64,000 nucleotides of DNA, taken from assembly GCA_032622095.1 (NCBI GenBank), contig CP136063.1:32366987-32430986 (forward strand). The letters are read 5' to 3'. The notes below the pieces were generated by a model. That model was not told the DNA's origin. It ran no database searches and saw nothing but the letters and a program-made list of their open reading frames with translations. This stretch comes from Siphonodentalium dalli (Eukaryota > Mollusca > Scaphopoda > Gadilida > Siphonodentaliidae). Made by a program: the position numbers and the translations under genes. This document shows positions 32,061 to 46,504 of this stretch, one piece after another; positions within the stretch are counted from its first letter, which is position 1; each line of letters opens with the position of its first letter.

Positions 32061-35000
32061 TTGCTTCCCTCATATGGTGTGCCTGTATACTCGAAAATTG
32101 AAGAAAATCAATGTCGCCCTGACTAATACAGAAAGTAATGCTATTGCAAGTAGCCCCAACTAATATATACCGAAGATAATATAATGCTATCACGAGTCGC
32201 TCCAACTAAAACAGAAAGTGATACTATTGCGAGTATACTATCAGAACATAATATGCAAGTTGTATGGATTAGTTTATTCCAGAAAGCCTATAGTGCAATT
32301 TACAAAAGCGGCTAACAAATGAGTGTTAACCGTTTGGGGGACCCGCTGCCGCATTTAAAGCCGTGAACACACAACAAACTGAAGCTAATGTGCTCTCAAT
32401 ATTAACTAACGGTGTGGAATAAAAGATAGATTTATCGCTCTCAATATTAAATGGACTTGTGGACAACAAGCAATACTATCACGAGATACATACACTAATT
32501 TTAATGACGGCTAGGACCCAAAAATGACCGTATTTAAGGAGTTTAATATACCTATGGTACTTAAGCGAGTTTTATATGTCATATGAAAGGTTAGATTATA
32601 TGCTACAAGATAGGCCCTGTCAAAAAATTTGAAAGTGGTGCGGTAACCACGGAAACGGTGACCCGACTTTCGTGAAAATAACAATAATTGTAGCCGCTAT
32701 CACAATAAAATACAGTTCATGTTATACTGTTCCACTAGAATGAGGACCAAATGTGTGATATATTACGACAGGCTCATTTTCCAAACTACCATGTGCATTC
32801 AAACTTCATTCGCTTCTCTTTTTAATGTTTTTCTGAAATATTTCGTCATTTTGGTGTGATTTAAGTGTTTTGTTTATGGGGAAACTGGTGAAAATTGGAA
32901 TGACATTCCTTTGTGAGAATGACAGTTTATCTATCAGAATGTTATTTGAATTCACAGAAATGACAGCATGGAATGTGTGGGGAGTTTTTTTTTTCATAGG
33001 AATTCTGGGCTAACGATGTAATGACGTTGGCAACGTAATGGCATCACGTGAGTGTTCAAACACATTGTTGAAACCGGATGGAGTATTAATTACATATATA
33101 GTGGCGCAGCAGAGACCAGAAAAAGGCCTTATTTTTTTAGTAGTTGAATCATGTCGCCAACCATCAAGACGTATTATATATCAAATTGTTCGCACCGATA
33201 TGGGGAATATGAAAACTGAGTTAGCCAGAAGCCTAAATATGTGCGAACAGAGATTTTTTGGGAAAACCACTTTTTTGTATATATATATTTCTGGAGGACG
33301 GTGCTCGTTGTGTGTCAAATGACATCGTCACTCAGGCACCGTTCTCCAAACACCAGCTTATTTTACCAGCTTCCCGTAACATCACCATCTTCATATTTAT
33401 TAACAGCTGTTTACCAAGGAGTGTGGGTCCCGTGAGTTTCGTATCGTGTTGACAGATCTCCTGCGCACCAAAATTGCTGACTGATATCATATACTGGTAT
33501 GACATCTTAATGTATGTACACTTACGTCACAATAACTAGGTGCAACTGCATTACATATAAATACGATATGCAGTTCATTGTAAAATTTCAGATGATATGC
33601 GTGAGTGCATTAACCGTTAATATACAGTCATTGTTTGGTGAATAATGTATTCTGACAAGAGACGTCAACACAACAATATGTGATATTTCGGCGTTAGTTT
33701 ATTATTGAGATTGTGGTGTATATGGGGCTTTCATTTCAAGCAATGAATAAAGTTGGGGGATCAAATTTCTCTCGGGTCACCGGTTGTGTCACCATTTTGA
33801 GGTATATGGGTGTTCCAGTATCGTGTCAATTACGCCCTGACGTGTCGTATTTGGGTGCAACACCATCTACAGATAAAACTGCGCAGTTGGTAGGATGGAG
33901 TGTGTAGTGTGGGTTCGTTATGTAAAACATTTTCGGTCAGAAATCCAAAACGGCGCACATACGTCCATGGACTGATCGAATAGGCGCGATACATATCACA
34001 TAATTATTTAACATTACTGAAACTACATACTATCGGACCCACCATATAAATTCGTCGTCAGGGGCATGACGAAATTATACTGAATGTGGCGGGGTGCCCA
34101 TGTAAGAAAATCCGATTGCATCACACTAGTCATCAATGGATACCCAATATTCAGCCCCTCTCGGATCCCCCATATTTCATAAATAATGAAATTATATGGA
34201 TATTGTTTGCACCATGCAGCCCTCGTTTCTTAAATTGTACTACAATTAATACTCATGTTTCGACTAATCAGGCCAAACCATATGAACTACAATACATTTT
34301 ATTGTAACACACCCCTTTGGGTCGGAATTTCCCAGTTGGGACTTTAACAAGTATTTTGAGGTTTCCAATAACAAATCCAAATGTGGACTACAGTCTATTC
34401 GAAAGTTAAATTTAAAATTCAAATTCAAAATTCAAATTAAAAACACATTCGACAAGTTTAAACTCAGAACTTTCCTACTGAAGGCTGCTGGAGGGTCGGA
34501 ATTTCCTACTATTAGTATGGTTGTTTACCAAATGGGGGGGGGGGTACAAACGGCATATCGTCACATCCATGTTCGTATATATACATATACGATCTCGATT
34601 GTAGGTGTGTGTAAAACGGCGTTAGCGAAGTAGTGTGGTCGTTGAAGCATTGAACCTATAACAAATTGATAATAAGTTATTTTGGGGTACTTCTTTCTGG
34701 CTGAATCTGGGGAACAACATATCCAAAATCCTCTGAAATCCGCTTTGTGGAACATTTTCTAGAGATTATTGAAAAAAATGTCCTATTTATCAGGGGGGGG
34801 GGGGGCAGGAAAAAATTTGCATACACAACGCTGAATTTTTTTTTTGCAGCACTTTGTACCCCCACCCGCCCCCCCCCTCCCCTTGTGCAAAACAAATATT
34901 TTTTTCCACTCATGGTTTTGGGACCCCCCCCCCCCTTTCCAGTCACATTTGAATGAAATTTATCAAGCTGGAGAGCCATTATAGGCAAAAACATCAGGAT

Positions 35001-35341
35001 GTAGAATGTCCAGTGAAGGTGGAGAAACAGAGAATGGTTAAATTAGAATGAACATATATAATAATTATCAGTCATTCGTAATTTGACCATTCTATTTTAA
35101 GCATCATCCAACTTTGGTGTACTTTCGCCACCAGTTAAACTCAAATACTAATAAATTATAACTATGAGCACAAGCAATACACTCATGAGATTAAAAACAT
35201 TTATCATGAAAAACTCAACACAACCAGCTGACACAACCAGTGAAACACCTTTTTAAAAATATTTTTATCTAAATTTTACTTATTCCAGACTTTGCACTAG
35301 ACACTTATCAAACTGTTTCTTGCCTGTTTTACAATATAGCA
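32061..35341. other. Intergenic DNA, no gene recognised
   Basis: AT-rich sequence with only short, unconvincing frames. Around 34780-34940 there are long G and C runs around a purine-rich core, resembling the repeat at 59525-59690. No RNA gene or element terminus is clear. Confidence 0.5.
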
Positions 35342-35518
35342 ATAACATTATTTTTGAGGGCATTATGGTTTCTTAACGGCCCGATGGGAATGATTAACAG
35401 CCAGAGGGCCTATAAGCGGCCCGAGACGAAGTCGAGGGCCGCTAATAGGCACGAGGGCTGTTAATCATTCCCGGGGGGCCGTTAAGAAACCACAATGCCC
35501 GAAAAATCATGTTATTAC
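35342..35518. repeat. Palindromic element, ~175 bp
   Basis: Long imperfect inverted repeat centred near 35430. TTTCTTAACGGCCC and GAATGATTAACAGCC recur inverted on the other side, and the centre has CGAGACGAAGTCGAG. It probably forms a cruciform or is a foldback MITE. Confidence 0.8.
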
Positions 35519-36800
35519 TATTATTTCCACACACTAATACACTATCATTATGTAAGTGTCGTACCCCGGCAAGTTCAAATATTTCACAACATCTCTGAGT
35601 TAACACAATTTAATCAAAATATATAAAAAGATATTTTTTTAATTTACACAAATACGGATGTATCGTCTGGGTTGTGTGCAAACACTTATCACGTGATCAA
35701 AACAAAAATCATGTGACCAACATACATCGAAATTAGGCAAAATATCACCGGCATCTGAGACCAAATAACTCGCGTAATAATGCTTAAATTGAAATAATAT
35801 ATACCTGTGTTTACCTTAGGATACCATTTAGTTAGGTATGTGTTCTATGTAACACATGGCAATCGGGTATTTCTTCGTTAAAAAGCTTTATTAGATATAA
35901 AAAATTCCGAAAAATTCATCGACAGTTTGGTCACGTGACGTGTCGGGCCATCTCGTGCTAACGACGAGCATATCCCATTAGCGCCCTAGGGCCATAATGA
36001 ACTTACATATTCACGTAATTTAGTTAGTGTTATGGGATTTTATCGCTGGATAAAACGTCATTAATATTCTAGAGAATGCCCTTATAGGTAGAAATAATAT
36101 GCAGTGTACGTGGTTAGATGGATCATTTTAATATTAACAATAGCTAAATGGGTGTAGAATAGCGCATATAAATAAATAATATCTCATTATTTCACAAGTG
36201 AAAGACAGTCATGTTTTACTAAGAAAATGCTATTGAGACTGATAGAGATCCATGTGAATGTCTGTTCATTAATAATTTTGGGTATGTAACACTTGTCTTT
36301 TATAGTATTAGTAACTTTGTGCCAGAAACATGTTTATAGATTAGAGAACAGGCATGTTCTACATTTATTTCACACATTATTTCAGTTTCATATCAGACTT
36401 GGAGAGTTGAATTTCAGTTTGATACCACAGATAGTGGTAATGTGATATTTTATGTTACTTATTGAAGTATATATGGTTTATTTGTCATTAGAGTTCATTA
36501 TAATATATTTACATACCAAGTGGTTATCCAACCCAGGTGGGCCAGCGCAGTTAAAAATTTCACGAATGTCTACTTAGTATTAGAAGGGACCAAATAATCA
36601 AAACATTCTGAGGCCAACCTGACCACAGATAACTGTACCTAGTATCTTGCGTGTACACTACATGTGTTATTTAGATCATAACACATCAAAACAAACATTA
36701 TATAGGCTAAACAGCTTGTAATTAGGTCAAAAAAGGGCAAAAGGAAAAAATTTGCAAGCACCAAAAAACACCGGAAAAAACGTGTTTTCAGGAGATGCGA
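35519..36800. other. Intergenic DNA, no gene recognised
   Basis: AT-rich, no coding potential or repeat structure that I can support. Confidence 0.45.
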
Positions 36801-36804
36801 GAGG

Positions 36805-36970
36805 GTTCATTATCACGAAGATTCTTTTTATGGATTGTGCGCTCACATCCGAACTGATCCTGCGCGCATACCGATACAGATACAGGAGTAAATAACTTAG
36901 AACATTAAATGTGATTTTGTTTTGTTTTCGCGGGTTTTCTTGAAATTTAATGTGATCACGTGGGCCCATA
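36805..36970. repeat. Left copy of a short dispersed duplication
   Basis: GAGAGGGTTCATTATCACGA and AACATTAAATGTGATTTTGT recur at 41083-41190, on the other side of the 3.7-kb palindrome. The 36961-36999 part also matches the sequence broken by the palindrome, giving an empty-site view. Confidence 0.75.
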
Positions 36971-37141
36971 CCTTTGAATTCTTGGCATATAATATGAATG
37001 TTGTGGTATATATGGACCCTCCTGCATTGAGACATGACACAGGTACAGTTGACTTAAGTGCTGTTCTGTGCGGGCTCCAATTTAAGGTTCAATATTTTAA
37101 GGGGCAAATTTTACAATTTTATGGGCCCATACATTTGAACT

Positions 37142-40100
37142 CAGAGCCGTAATTTCGCTAAAATCCGGATTGAGAATCCAAAGCCGATTACGGGGGGCGG
37201 AGCTAATTTCGGATTCTAGGTCAGATTTTGAAATCCACGTGGTCTCCGAAAATCTCTCCCAGCGTCAAACATGGCTCATGTATTTGACAAAAGTATCATT
37301 TGTATCTTATATTTATAAAGTGCATGTTTGTTGTGAAATCATGCTTTTCGTTTATGTGTATATACACGGCACATAATTTGCTGCCAATCCGACTTAATCG
37401 CATCTTTTTTTTTTCAAGTTAAAGTGTGTTTATTGATGTTGGCAAGCATATCTAAACATGACAGCTCTAGGCCTCCTGAATCAAATTCCGAAGATGTTGT
37501 GAAGAACACACGAAACTTGTCAGTTGAACAGGGACGTGACGACAGGGGTTGCTTGGGTGTCTCGACCCCCACCCCGATTTTTGGTACAATTTGCTAAGCT
37601 GTGCAGTCATTCATACGTTGAGGAAAATCAGGATTATTTTGACTAACTGTTTCAAATAATGATACGTACAAGCCAACAAACGCAACAAACAAACAAACCC
37701 GATTTTAAATAAATACATATACAAACTTATGACTAACTCGGGAGAGGGGGTGTCCAGTTATCTGTATATATGTTCAACTTGTTTTGGTAGTCATGTTGCT
37801 TTGCCATTACTAATTATTTATTTTTTCAGTGTAATAACATTTGGGAGAGGGGGTACCCTTAAGTGAGTCAGTACTTGTCCCCCAATTCCTTTGTATGTAT
37901 AAACAAATGTATGTGTTATATATCATGTGTTATCTAAATTTGACATATATTTGAAATAAATATATCTAAACTAAACTTTGGTACATTCCAGCAGTCGGAA
38001 ATTTCATGCATGACACAACATTAGTTGGACATTAATTTGACACCATATATAGGTTGGCATTGTTCTCATTGTTTGATTTTTTTCAACCAGTAAAAGTTGG
38101 TAATTTTCCAATCTTAGTGTTTGTCAGATTGGATATTTCCAAAGGGAGCAAATTGAATTCTGCGAACCTGTGAGATTGATGTTTGGTTCAAGGGGGGGGG
38201 GTGCAGTTGGCCGTAAATTTGAGGAAACTTCTAGCCACGTCCCTAGAACATGTGTCTGTTGTCTATACAGAGACTATTGTGCAAAACGACTGCATTTAAC
38301 GAAACAAAACATGTTAAACATGAAATTGCTATAACATTAAGACTAGATGATAGTACATACGTGTATCTGATAATCCATCGATACCATATAATCCTACTAT
38401 TTCTTGAATAAGAAGAAACATTATAATAACGAACACAGCAGAAGACATATCCATGCAGGTGCATATGAACTCGGTCAATGGTGACGTATCCGCCGAATTC
38501 GAAATCGACATGCGTTCGGGCGGTATTTTAAGGATGGAATTATGAAATGGACATATGAAAGTGACAATCAACAATGAATTGCAATTTCTTCGCCATCAAC
38601 CGAAGTGCTCCCCCAGCGTTACTATCAATAGCGTTATTATTTGGCTAATTTCAGTAATATTCTCCCAGTTTACATTCAATAAAACAAATTTGTCTCCGCA
38701 TTTAAAATTCTTTGATATAGATCGTTTATATTCTGCAATAATTTGTACACAAGAGACGGATTCTTATGTTTTATTGTGTTTTTAAACTCTGAGGTGGCGA
38801 AATCTCGGTTTGTTTACATTATGAACATTTGAGTCCGTAATCGGAATCCGAATCCCTATCGGATTCCCACGAAATTAGGATTACGGTCTGTTCGTTTACT
38901 GATTCTGCAAATTTGTGGTCTGTTCTTTTGCCGAACCAAGTCGTACGGGGACAAATCTGTAATCTGGATCCAGAATCCAAATCGGATTTTTAGCGAAATA
39001 ACGCCTCCGATTTGGATTCTGGATTCAGATTACAGATTTGTCCCCGTACGACTTGGTTCGGCAAAAGAACAGACCACAAATTTGCAGAATCAGTAAACGA
39101 ACAGACCGTAATCCTAATTTCGTGGGAATCCGATAGGGATTCGGATTCCGATTACGGACTCAAATGTTCATAATGTAAACAAACCGAGATTTCGCCACCT
39201 CAGAGTTTAAAAACACAATAAAACATAAGAATCCGTCTCTTGTGTACAAATTATTGCAGAATATAAACGATCTATATCAAAGAATTTTAAATGCGGAGAC
39301 AAATTTGTTTTATTGAATGTAAACTGGGAGAATATTACTGAAATTAGCCAAATAATAACGCTATTGATAGTAACGCTGGGGGAGCACTTCGGTTGATGGC
39401 GAAGAAATTGCAATTCATTGTTGATTGTCACTTTCATATGTCCATTTCATAATTCCATCCTTAAAATACCGCCCGAACGCATGTCGATTTCGAATTCGGC
39501 GGATACGTCACCATTGACCGAGTTCATATGCACCTGCATGGATATGTCTTCTGCTGTGTTCGTTATTATAATGTTTCTTCTTATTCAAGAAATAGTAGGA
39601 TTATATGGTATCGATGGATTATCAGATACACGTATGTACTATCATCTAGTCTTAATGTTATAGCAATTTCATGTTTAACATGTTTTGTTTCGTTAAATGC
39701 AGTCGTTTTGCACAATAGTCTCTGTATAGACAACAGACACATGTTCTAGGGACGTGGCTAGAAGTTTCCTCAAATTTACGGCCAACTGCAGAATTCAATT
39801 TGCTCCCCTTGGAAATATCCAATCTGACAAACACTAAGATTGGAAAATTATCAACTTTTACTGGTTGAAATAAATCAAACAATGAGAACAATGCCAACCT
39901 ATATATGTTGTCAAATTAATGTCCAACTAATGTTGTGTCATGCATGAAATTTCCGACTGCTGGAATGTACCAAAGTTTAGTTTAGATATATTTATTTCAA
40001 ATATATGTCAAATTAGATAACACATGATATATAACACATACATTTGTTTATACATACAAAGGAATTGGGGGACAAGTACTGACTCACTTAAGGGTACCCC

Positions 40101-40819
40101 CTCTCCCAAATGTTATTACACTGAAAAAATAAATAATTAGTAATGGCAAAGCAACATGACTACCAAAACAAGTTGAACATATATACAGATAACTGGACAC
40201 CCCCTCTCCCGAGTTAGTCATAAGTTTGTATATGTATTTATTTAAAATCGGGTTTGTTTGTTTGTTGCGTTTGTTGGCTTGTACGTATCATTATTTGAAA
40301 CAGTTAGTCAAAATAATCCTGATTTTCCTCACGTATGAATGACTGCACAGCTTAGCAAATTGTACCAAAAATCGGGGTGGGGGTCGAGACACCCAAGCAA
40401 CCCCTGTCGTCACGTCCCTGTTCAACTGACAAGTTTCGTGTGTTCTTCACAACATCTTCGGAATTTGATTAAGGAGGCCTAGAGCTGTCATATTTAGATA
40501 TGCTTGCCAATATCAATAAACACACTTTAACTTGAAAAAAAAGATGCGATTAAGTCGGATTGGCAGCAAATTATGTGCCGTGTATATACACATAGACGAA
40601 AAGCATGATTTCACAACAAACATGCAATTTATAAATATAAGATACAAATGATACTTTTGTCAAATACATGAGCCATGTTTGACGCTGGGAGAGATTTTCG
40701 GAGACCACGTGGATTTCAAAATCTGACCTAGAATCCGAAATTAGCTCCCCCCCCCCCCCCCCCCCCCCCGTAATCGGCTTTGGATTCTCAATCCGGATTT
40801 TAGCGAAATTACGGCTCTG
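37142..40819. mobile_element. 3.7-kb palindromic inverted-repeat element
   Basis: Arms 37142-38985 and 39007-40819 are reverse complements with a 21-bp spacer. The termini are CAGAGCCGTAATTTCGC and GCGAAATTACGGCTCTG. The spacer side carries a similar GGATTTTTAGCGAAAT, so each arm looks like one ~1.85-kb non-autonomous element in a head-to-head pair. The left arm has about 43 bp near 38165-38208 that the right lacks, and the right has a 23-C run near 40748. The inner ends encode identical 76- and 81-codon frames in each arm, without recognised domains. Confidence 0.85.
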
Positions 40820-40852
40820 GGCATATAATATGAATATTGGGGGGCACGTCTC

Positions 40853-40975
40853 TATTCCGAAGGTTCACTATCCCGAAGGTACACTATTCCGAAATTTCTC
40901 TGAATGTTCGCTATTCCGAAGGTCCACCAATACGAAGGTTCGCTATTCCGAAGGTTCTCTATTCCGAAGGTTTTT
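40853..40975. repeat. Short tandem repeat of TATTCCGAAGGTTC type
   Basis: About seven degenerate ~15-bp units (CTATTCCGAAGGTTCG and variants) directly after the palindrome's right flank. Confidence 0.8.
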
Positions 40976-41082
40976 ATTATTTTAAGGTTGATTCTATATT
41001 CTAAAGTATTGGTGTAAACAATATTTAATTTCGAACAGAACATGTAATACATACAAACAAATTGACATAAGTAATAATATTG

Positions 41083-41190
41083 AGAGGGTTCATTATCACG
41101 AAGATTCTTTTTATGAAGGAAATAACTTAAAACATTAAATGTGATTTTGTTTTGTTTTCGCGGGTTTTCTTGAGTTTAATGTCATTACGT
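41083..41190. repeat. Right copy of the short dispersed duplication
   Basis: Direct repeat of 36805-36950. The copies flank the palindrome, implying a local duplication before or with its insertion. Confidence 0.75.
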
Positions 41191-41319
41191 ATGACCTTAT
41201 TTATCATTACATATTCACGCCAAGCAGCCCACACAATTACTATGTTTCCATTCGATTTAATGTCACTACGTGTGACCTAATATCTCAATAATCTGAGGCA
41301 AGAGTACGCCCCCCATATC

Positions 41320-41655
41320 AAAATGTACCTGGGTAAATCTTGGTGTTTACCTAGGTATACCCCTGATGAACCCCGGTACATGTAGGTTTTACCCTGGTTC
41401 CACCCATGTCACACCAGGTTACACCCAGGTAAATCAGGGCTTTATAAAGATTTACCCTGGTGTTTTCTATACATGTTAGGTTAAACCCCAGTTTACCCGG
41501 GTTTTTACGGATATAATTTAGAAAAACGTTGTCACATCCGGGTATTTAGACCCAGGTTATCCGGAGTATTTACACCCAGGTATTTACACCAGGTTTTCGC
41601 CCAGGTATTTACTACAGTGTTCACCCGGATATATACACCTGTGGTATTTTGTTAA
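41320..41655. repeat. Degenerate ACCCAGGTATTTAC-type repeats
   Basis: Many variants of TACCTGGGT, TTTACCCTGGT and ACCCAGGTATTTAC in both orientations. No coding. Confidence 0.6.
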
Positions 41656-41662
41656 CCTGTAT

Positions 41663-43400
41663 AATCTGCACTTGAAGTTACCGTATTAACCCGTTCTATA
41701 TTACAGCATCATTGGCGTGTAGTTAGTAACCTTATTAACCATTCTATATTAAAGCATTAATTGACAGGTAGTTACCTTATTAACCCGTTCTATAAAAGTA
41801 TCATTGGTGAGTAGTTACCATACTAACCCTTTCTATATTAAAGCATCATTGACGTGAAGTTACCTTATTAACCCTTTCTATATTAAAGCACCATTGATGT
41901 GTAGTTACCTTATTAACCCTTTCTATATTAAAACATCATTGACGTGTAGTTACCATGTTAACACTTTCAATATTAAAGCACCATTGACGGATAGTTGCCT
42001 TATTAACCCTGTATATACTAAAGTACCATTGTCGTGTAGTTACCTTATTAACCCTTACTATACATTGACGTGTAGTTACCTTATTAACCCTTTCTATATT
42101 AAAGCATTAATTGACAGGCAGTTACCTTATTAACCATTTCTATACTAAGTATCAGTGGCATGTAGTTACCTTATTAACCCTTTCTATATTAAAGCATTAA
42201 TTGACAGGTAGTTACCTTAAACAACCCGTTCTATGCTAAGTATCATAGGTGAGTAGTTACATTATTAACCACTTCTATACTAAAGCGCCATTGATGGGTA
42301 ATTACCTTATTAACCAGTTTTGTATCAAAGCATCGTTGACGTGCAGTACCATATTATAACCCTTTCTATATTAAAGCATCATTGACGGATAGTTACCATA
42401 TTAAACCTTTCTATATTAAAGCACCATTGGAGTGTAATTACCTTATTAACCCTTTCTATATTGAAGCAATAATTGACAGGTAGACCCTAGTTACCTTATT
42501 AACCCTTTCTATAATAAGTGTCATTGGTGATTAGTTACATTATTAACCCTTTCTACAATAAAGCATCATTGACATGAAGTTATCCTTAACCATTTCTGTA
42601 TTAAAAAATTATTGACGTGTAGTTACCTTATTAACCCTTTCTATATTGAGACATCATTTACGTGTAGTTACCATGTTAACCCTTTCTATATTAAAGTATC
42701 ATTGACGGGTAGTTGCCTCGTTAACCCTGTATATACCTACTAGTAAGTATCAGTGTCGTGTAGTTACTTTATTAACCCTTTCTATACTAAGTATCATTGG
42801 CGGTTAGTTACATTATTAACCCGTTATATACTAAGTATCATTGACGTGTAGTTACCTTATTAACCCTTTCTATATAAAAGCACCATTGATGGGTAGTTAC
42901 ATTATTAACCATTTTTGTATTGAAGTATCATTGGCGTGTAGTTACCTTATTAACCCTTTCTATATTAAAGCATCATTGACATGTAGTTATCATATTAGCC
43001 AATTCTATATTAAAGCATCATTGACGGTAGTTGCAATATTAACCCTTTCTATATTAAAGCACCATTGGCGTGTAATTACCATATTAACCCTTTCTATATT
43101 AAAACATCATTGTCGTAGCTCTTTCTATATTAAAGCATCATTGACGTGTAGAACTTTATCTTATTAACCCTTTCTTTATTAAAACATTATTGACATGCAG
43201 TTATCTTATTAACCCTTTCTATATTAAAGCATCATTGACAAGAAGTTAAATTATTAACCTTTCTATACTAAGTATCATTGCCGTGTAGTTAGTTACCTTA
43301 TTAACCCTTTCTATATTAAGACGTCGGTCATTGACAGGTAGTTATCTTATTAACCAATTCTGTATTCAAGCATCATTGGCGAGTAGTTACCTTATTACTT
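41663..43400. repeat. 45-bp minisatellite, about 38 copies
   Basis: Units of about 45 bp with TAGTTACCTTATTAACCC, TTTCTATATTAAAGCATC and ATTGACGTG. Divergence between units is moderate, with occasional partial units. Open frames through it (41894-42133, 42841-43167) are translation artefacts of the repeat. Confidence 0.92.
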
Positions 43401-44172
43401 GAAGTTTATTATGACACTATGACAATACACTACCTCGGACAAATGAAGCAATATCACACTTTATCTAACAGCCTAGCTATAACTGGTGAACATAAAACTG
43501 ACAAACAGACAATTTTCAGGGCCATTACCGGTATTTAATATTAAAGGGATACAAAATAAAGATATTTCTAATTATCAGTAAGAATTATTCTCTAAGTGAT
43601 ACCTATTATGACTATTATATCAAATAAATGATTGCGTATACTATAGTAGACCATATACCAACAGGAAAATATAAGTGAATACAATTATTGTGTTTCAAAA
43701 TTCGTTTCGTTTCGTTTCGTTTCGTTTCTGTAGCCAAATTACGATCTTTACTTTTAGTTTATACCTTTCTTCCTTTAAGCGGTGAGAATTCCAAGTTGTG
43801 TTGTTTTGAGTTAATTTTGTCGCGAATCAACGCGGATTGACAGAAGGAAATGGTGTATTGGCTACAAACGGATAAACTGTGGACTTATGTATAAGATTCG
43901 CCTATTTTTCCGGATGGATGTGCGCAAATATCGAAAAAGACCGAATTTCAGGTGACAAAAAATATTTCAACTCCCGGAACAGTAAGAATTAAGCTACGAT
44001 AACGAAACGGATCAACTATAGTATTGAACAGTACCTCAGCTACCTGGCCATCTGCCCATAACCAGAATATTGTCTCGCTAGGACAATAGGCAAAATTGAA
44101 TTTGTGGTACCGTACAAGCATGATGTAGTGCCAGTGGCCTGCTCATGAACCTGTCCAGAAGTAGTCCGTAAA

Positions 44173-44213
44173 CCTGACTTTTATTATCAGAGCATAGCTC
44201 TATAAAAGTCAGG
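44173..44213. repeat. Hairpin with CCTGACTTTTA stem
   Basis: CCTGACTTTTA pairs with TAAAAGTCAGG, with an inner AGAGC/GCTCT pairing. Role unknown. Confidence 0.6.
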
Positions 44214-46462
44214 ACTGTATATCACTGAAAGCAGTACTCCGTCACTAATCATTGGTATGGACATTTACTCGACTTTTCACAAGCGATAACACACACTAAA
44301 AAATATTATTTAACAACCAAAACTACCACATACTTGTAGATCAGAGCTTCTAGTACATTTCTAGTGTGGTGTCAATGCATGTTTCAGATGTTAGTCGTGA
44401 CATTCTTCGCATAAAGCGAGAGCATATTTCTACCGCCTCGAACTTTCAGCCATTTTGTATTTGTAAAAATCCGTCAAAACAGTGAATAAGGAATCGGAAA
44501 CGGAACGAACATAATTGGATTCCGGCTATAACATGTTCTTGTTTGTTTCGAGTTTATTTTCGATTCAAATATTTTTAAACTTTAAAAGCACATATAACAA
44601 CAATGGATAACACGATGAGTTTGGAGACAACGATATATATATGTATATTCAAATGTTTTTAAAGGTTACCCATGCATATACTTTCTATTTTTGTTATAAA
44701 ATATGCATGTTCAGACCTGCACGTTTTGAGCTTTGGTGGGGGTATTTAATTAAAATTTCATCATGGGTCATGTTGGAAGGTGCGACCTTGTTTGGATATT
44801 AATCTCATATTAACCTCAATAATTCAGTATACTTTTAATTATCAGTGTGCTCTCGTTGCCTGTGAGCTTATTTTGACCCAGAGAGTCTATCCCCGCGTCG
44901 ATTGGTAGAACATGACTATTTAAAATATGCGGAAACCGCATTAGAATGTCCTAACACACGTTAAAGTGTGTCATTAATATCATTGTCAGCATGTCTACCA
45001 ACACGAAGAAAAGCCTCAATTTCCAAAAGCTGAGCATCTACCCAATACGCCAAACATATTTATGTGGCGTACATATGACCCATCGGCTGCCATTGTGTTT
45101 ATATCTCCATACCTATGTGTGTGTATAGGTTCATGAGAAATAAACTTATTGATTATATATGTATATATGCATGTAACCATTTCATAATCACCATCGTCAT
45201 CATCCGACATCAACATATTATTATTATTAAAATCATCATCGCCATGACATCATCATATATCATCAAATCATTTTTTTTAAGGGCGTGGCTAAAGTGCCTT
45301 ATTAGGTGTCCAAATTATTATTCCAACCTCTTTCGTGAAGACCAAAATGTTTACATCCTAATTGAGTGAGAATTTTCCAAATTGACACCCTAACTTACCA
45401 ACTGTCGTCAAATTGTAATATATATGTAAGGTAGCCATACGGTGTTTTAGCGGCGTAGGTAATCGGCTTTAACTAATTGACGACTCTTAGACTATAATAT
45501 TCAGATAGTTGTCTCGGTTTCGACTCCATATTGTCGCCAATGCTTTGTCAACGTTATTGGCACGTATATCTTATATATATACGCATAGCGATGGCGACGT
45601 GGTCGGAACTTGGGCGTTTGATACCGAGACCACTATTTGAATATTAATGTGTGTTCCAGAACGAAAAAGTTGAAGAAAATCAACAAATTTGTTAATTTAA
45701 AAACAATTCAAACGTTAGTGTATTCCATGCCTCAGCCCGGACATATATACCAAATTTCATTAATATCCATTGAGAAACAACGGTCCAAACATAACACTCC
45801 GTTTACACATTTTATTTGGAGCCGGCCACGGCCTTGGCTTACACTTTATATTGTGTCCCCACACATATCGCCACGCCCTTGGTCATTGTTTCTTTGAAAT
45901 CAAACTCCATTGTTTATTAAAACTTAAAATTCAAAAAATAGTTGTTGCTGTTGCTTTCACTCGGTCGATCGTCTGATCTCCTTTCCGGTTATGTAGTTGT
46001 AAGTTCGTTCCGCCTGTTCCGTTCCGTCAATTTACTACAGATAAAGTTTTAAATGTTGACAAATTAACGGTCTCGGATTTATCTCAAAGTTCGGATTATA
46101 TTTCGAGAGTCAGGTATTGTACACAATGCCTTCGTAATCTGCCATTATCACTTGATCTTACAACATAATGGTAGCAGATAAAACCATCTAGTTATATGTG
46201 AATTTGGTGATTGAAATGAGGCGGGGTAGTGTCTAATTTTTTGCCGAAATAGTTTTTCGGCAAGCAGTCTACCATGTATTTTTAAAACAACTACAAATGT
46301 CACATTTTTATTTTTTTCGTCGGGTAGCTTGTTGATACTCACTCAGAACAGATTAGTCTTCAACATAATTTATATACAATGTTTGTATTTTCATGTTATA
46401 AGTGGGAACAAAATTCATAATAATGGAAAAGCACTTGGAGGTCGTGAATAAAGCTACGGCGG

Positions 46463-46504
46463 CCCAACTATTCGAGAGCGTCTAGCTCTGTTTGAATAGT
46501 TGGG
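46463..46504. repeat. Hairpin with CCCAACTATTC stem
   Basis: CCCAACTATTC pairs with GAATAGTTGGG, with an inner AGAGC/GCTCT pairing like the hairpin at 44173. Role unknown. Confidence 0.6.

Noticed and set aside
38243-38785. 73-81-codon frames in the palindrome arms
   Set aside because: Identical in both arms because the arms are copies; no motifs and no independent evidence of coding.
41894-43167. Cys/Ser/Tyr-rich frames (YLINPFYIKA repeats)
   Set aside because: Translation of the 45-bp minisatellite, whose unit is a multiple of three.
46463-46504. Considered as a tRNA or small structured RNA
   Set aside because: A single hairpin only; no cloverleaf, no A or B box.
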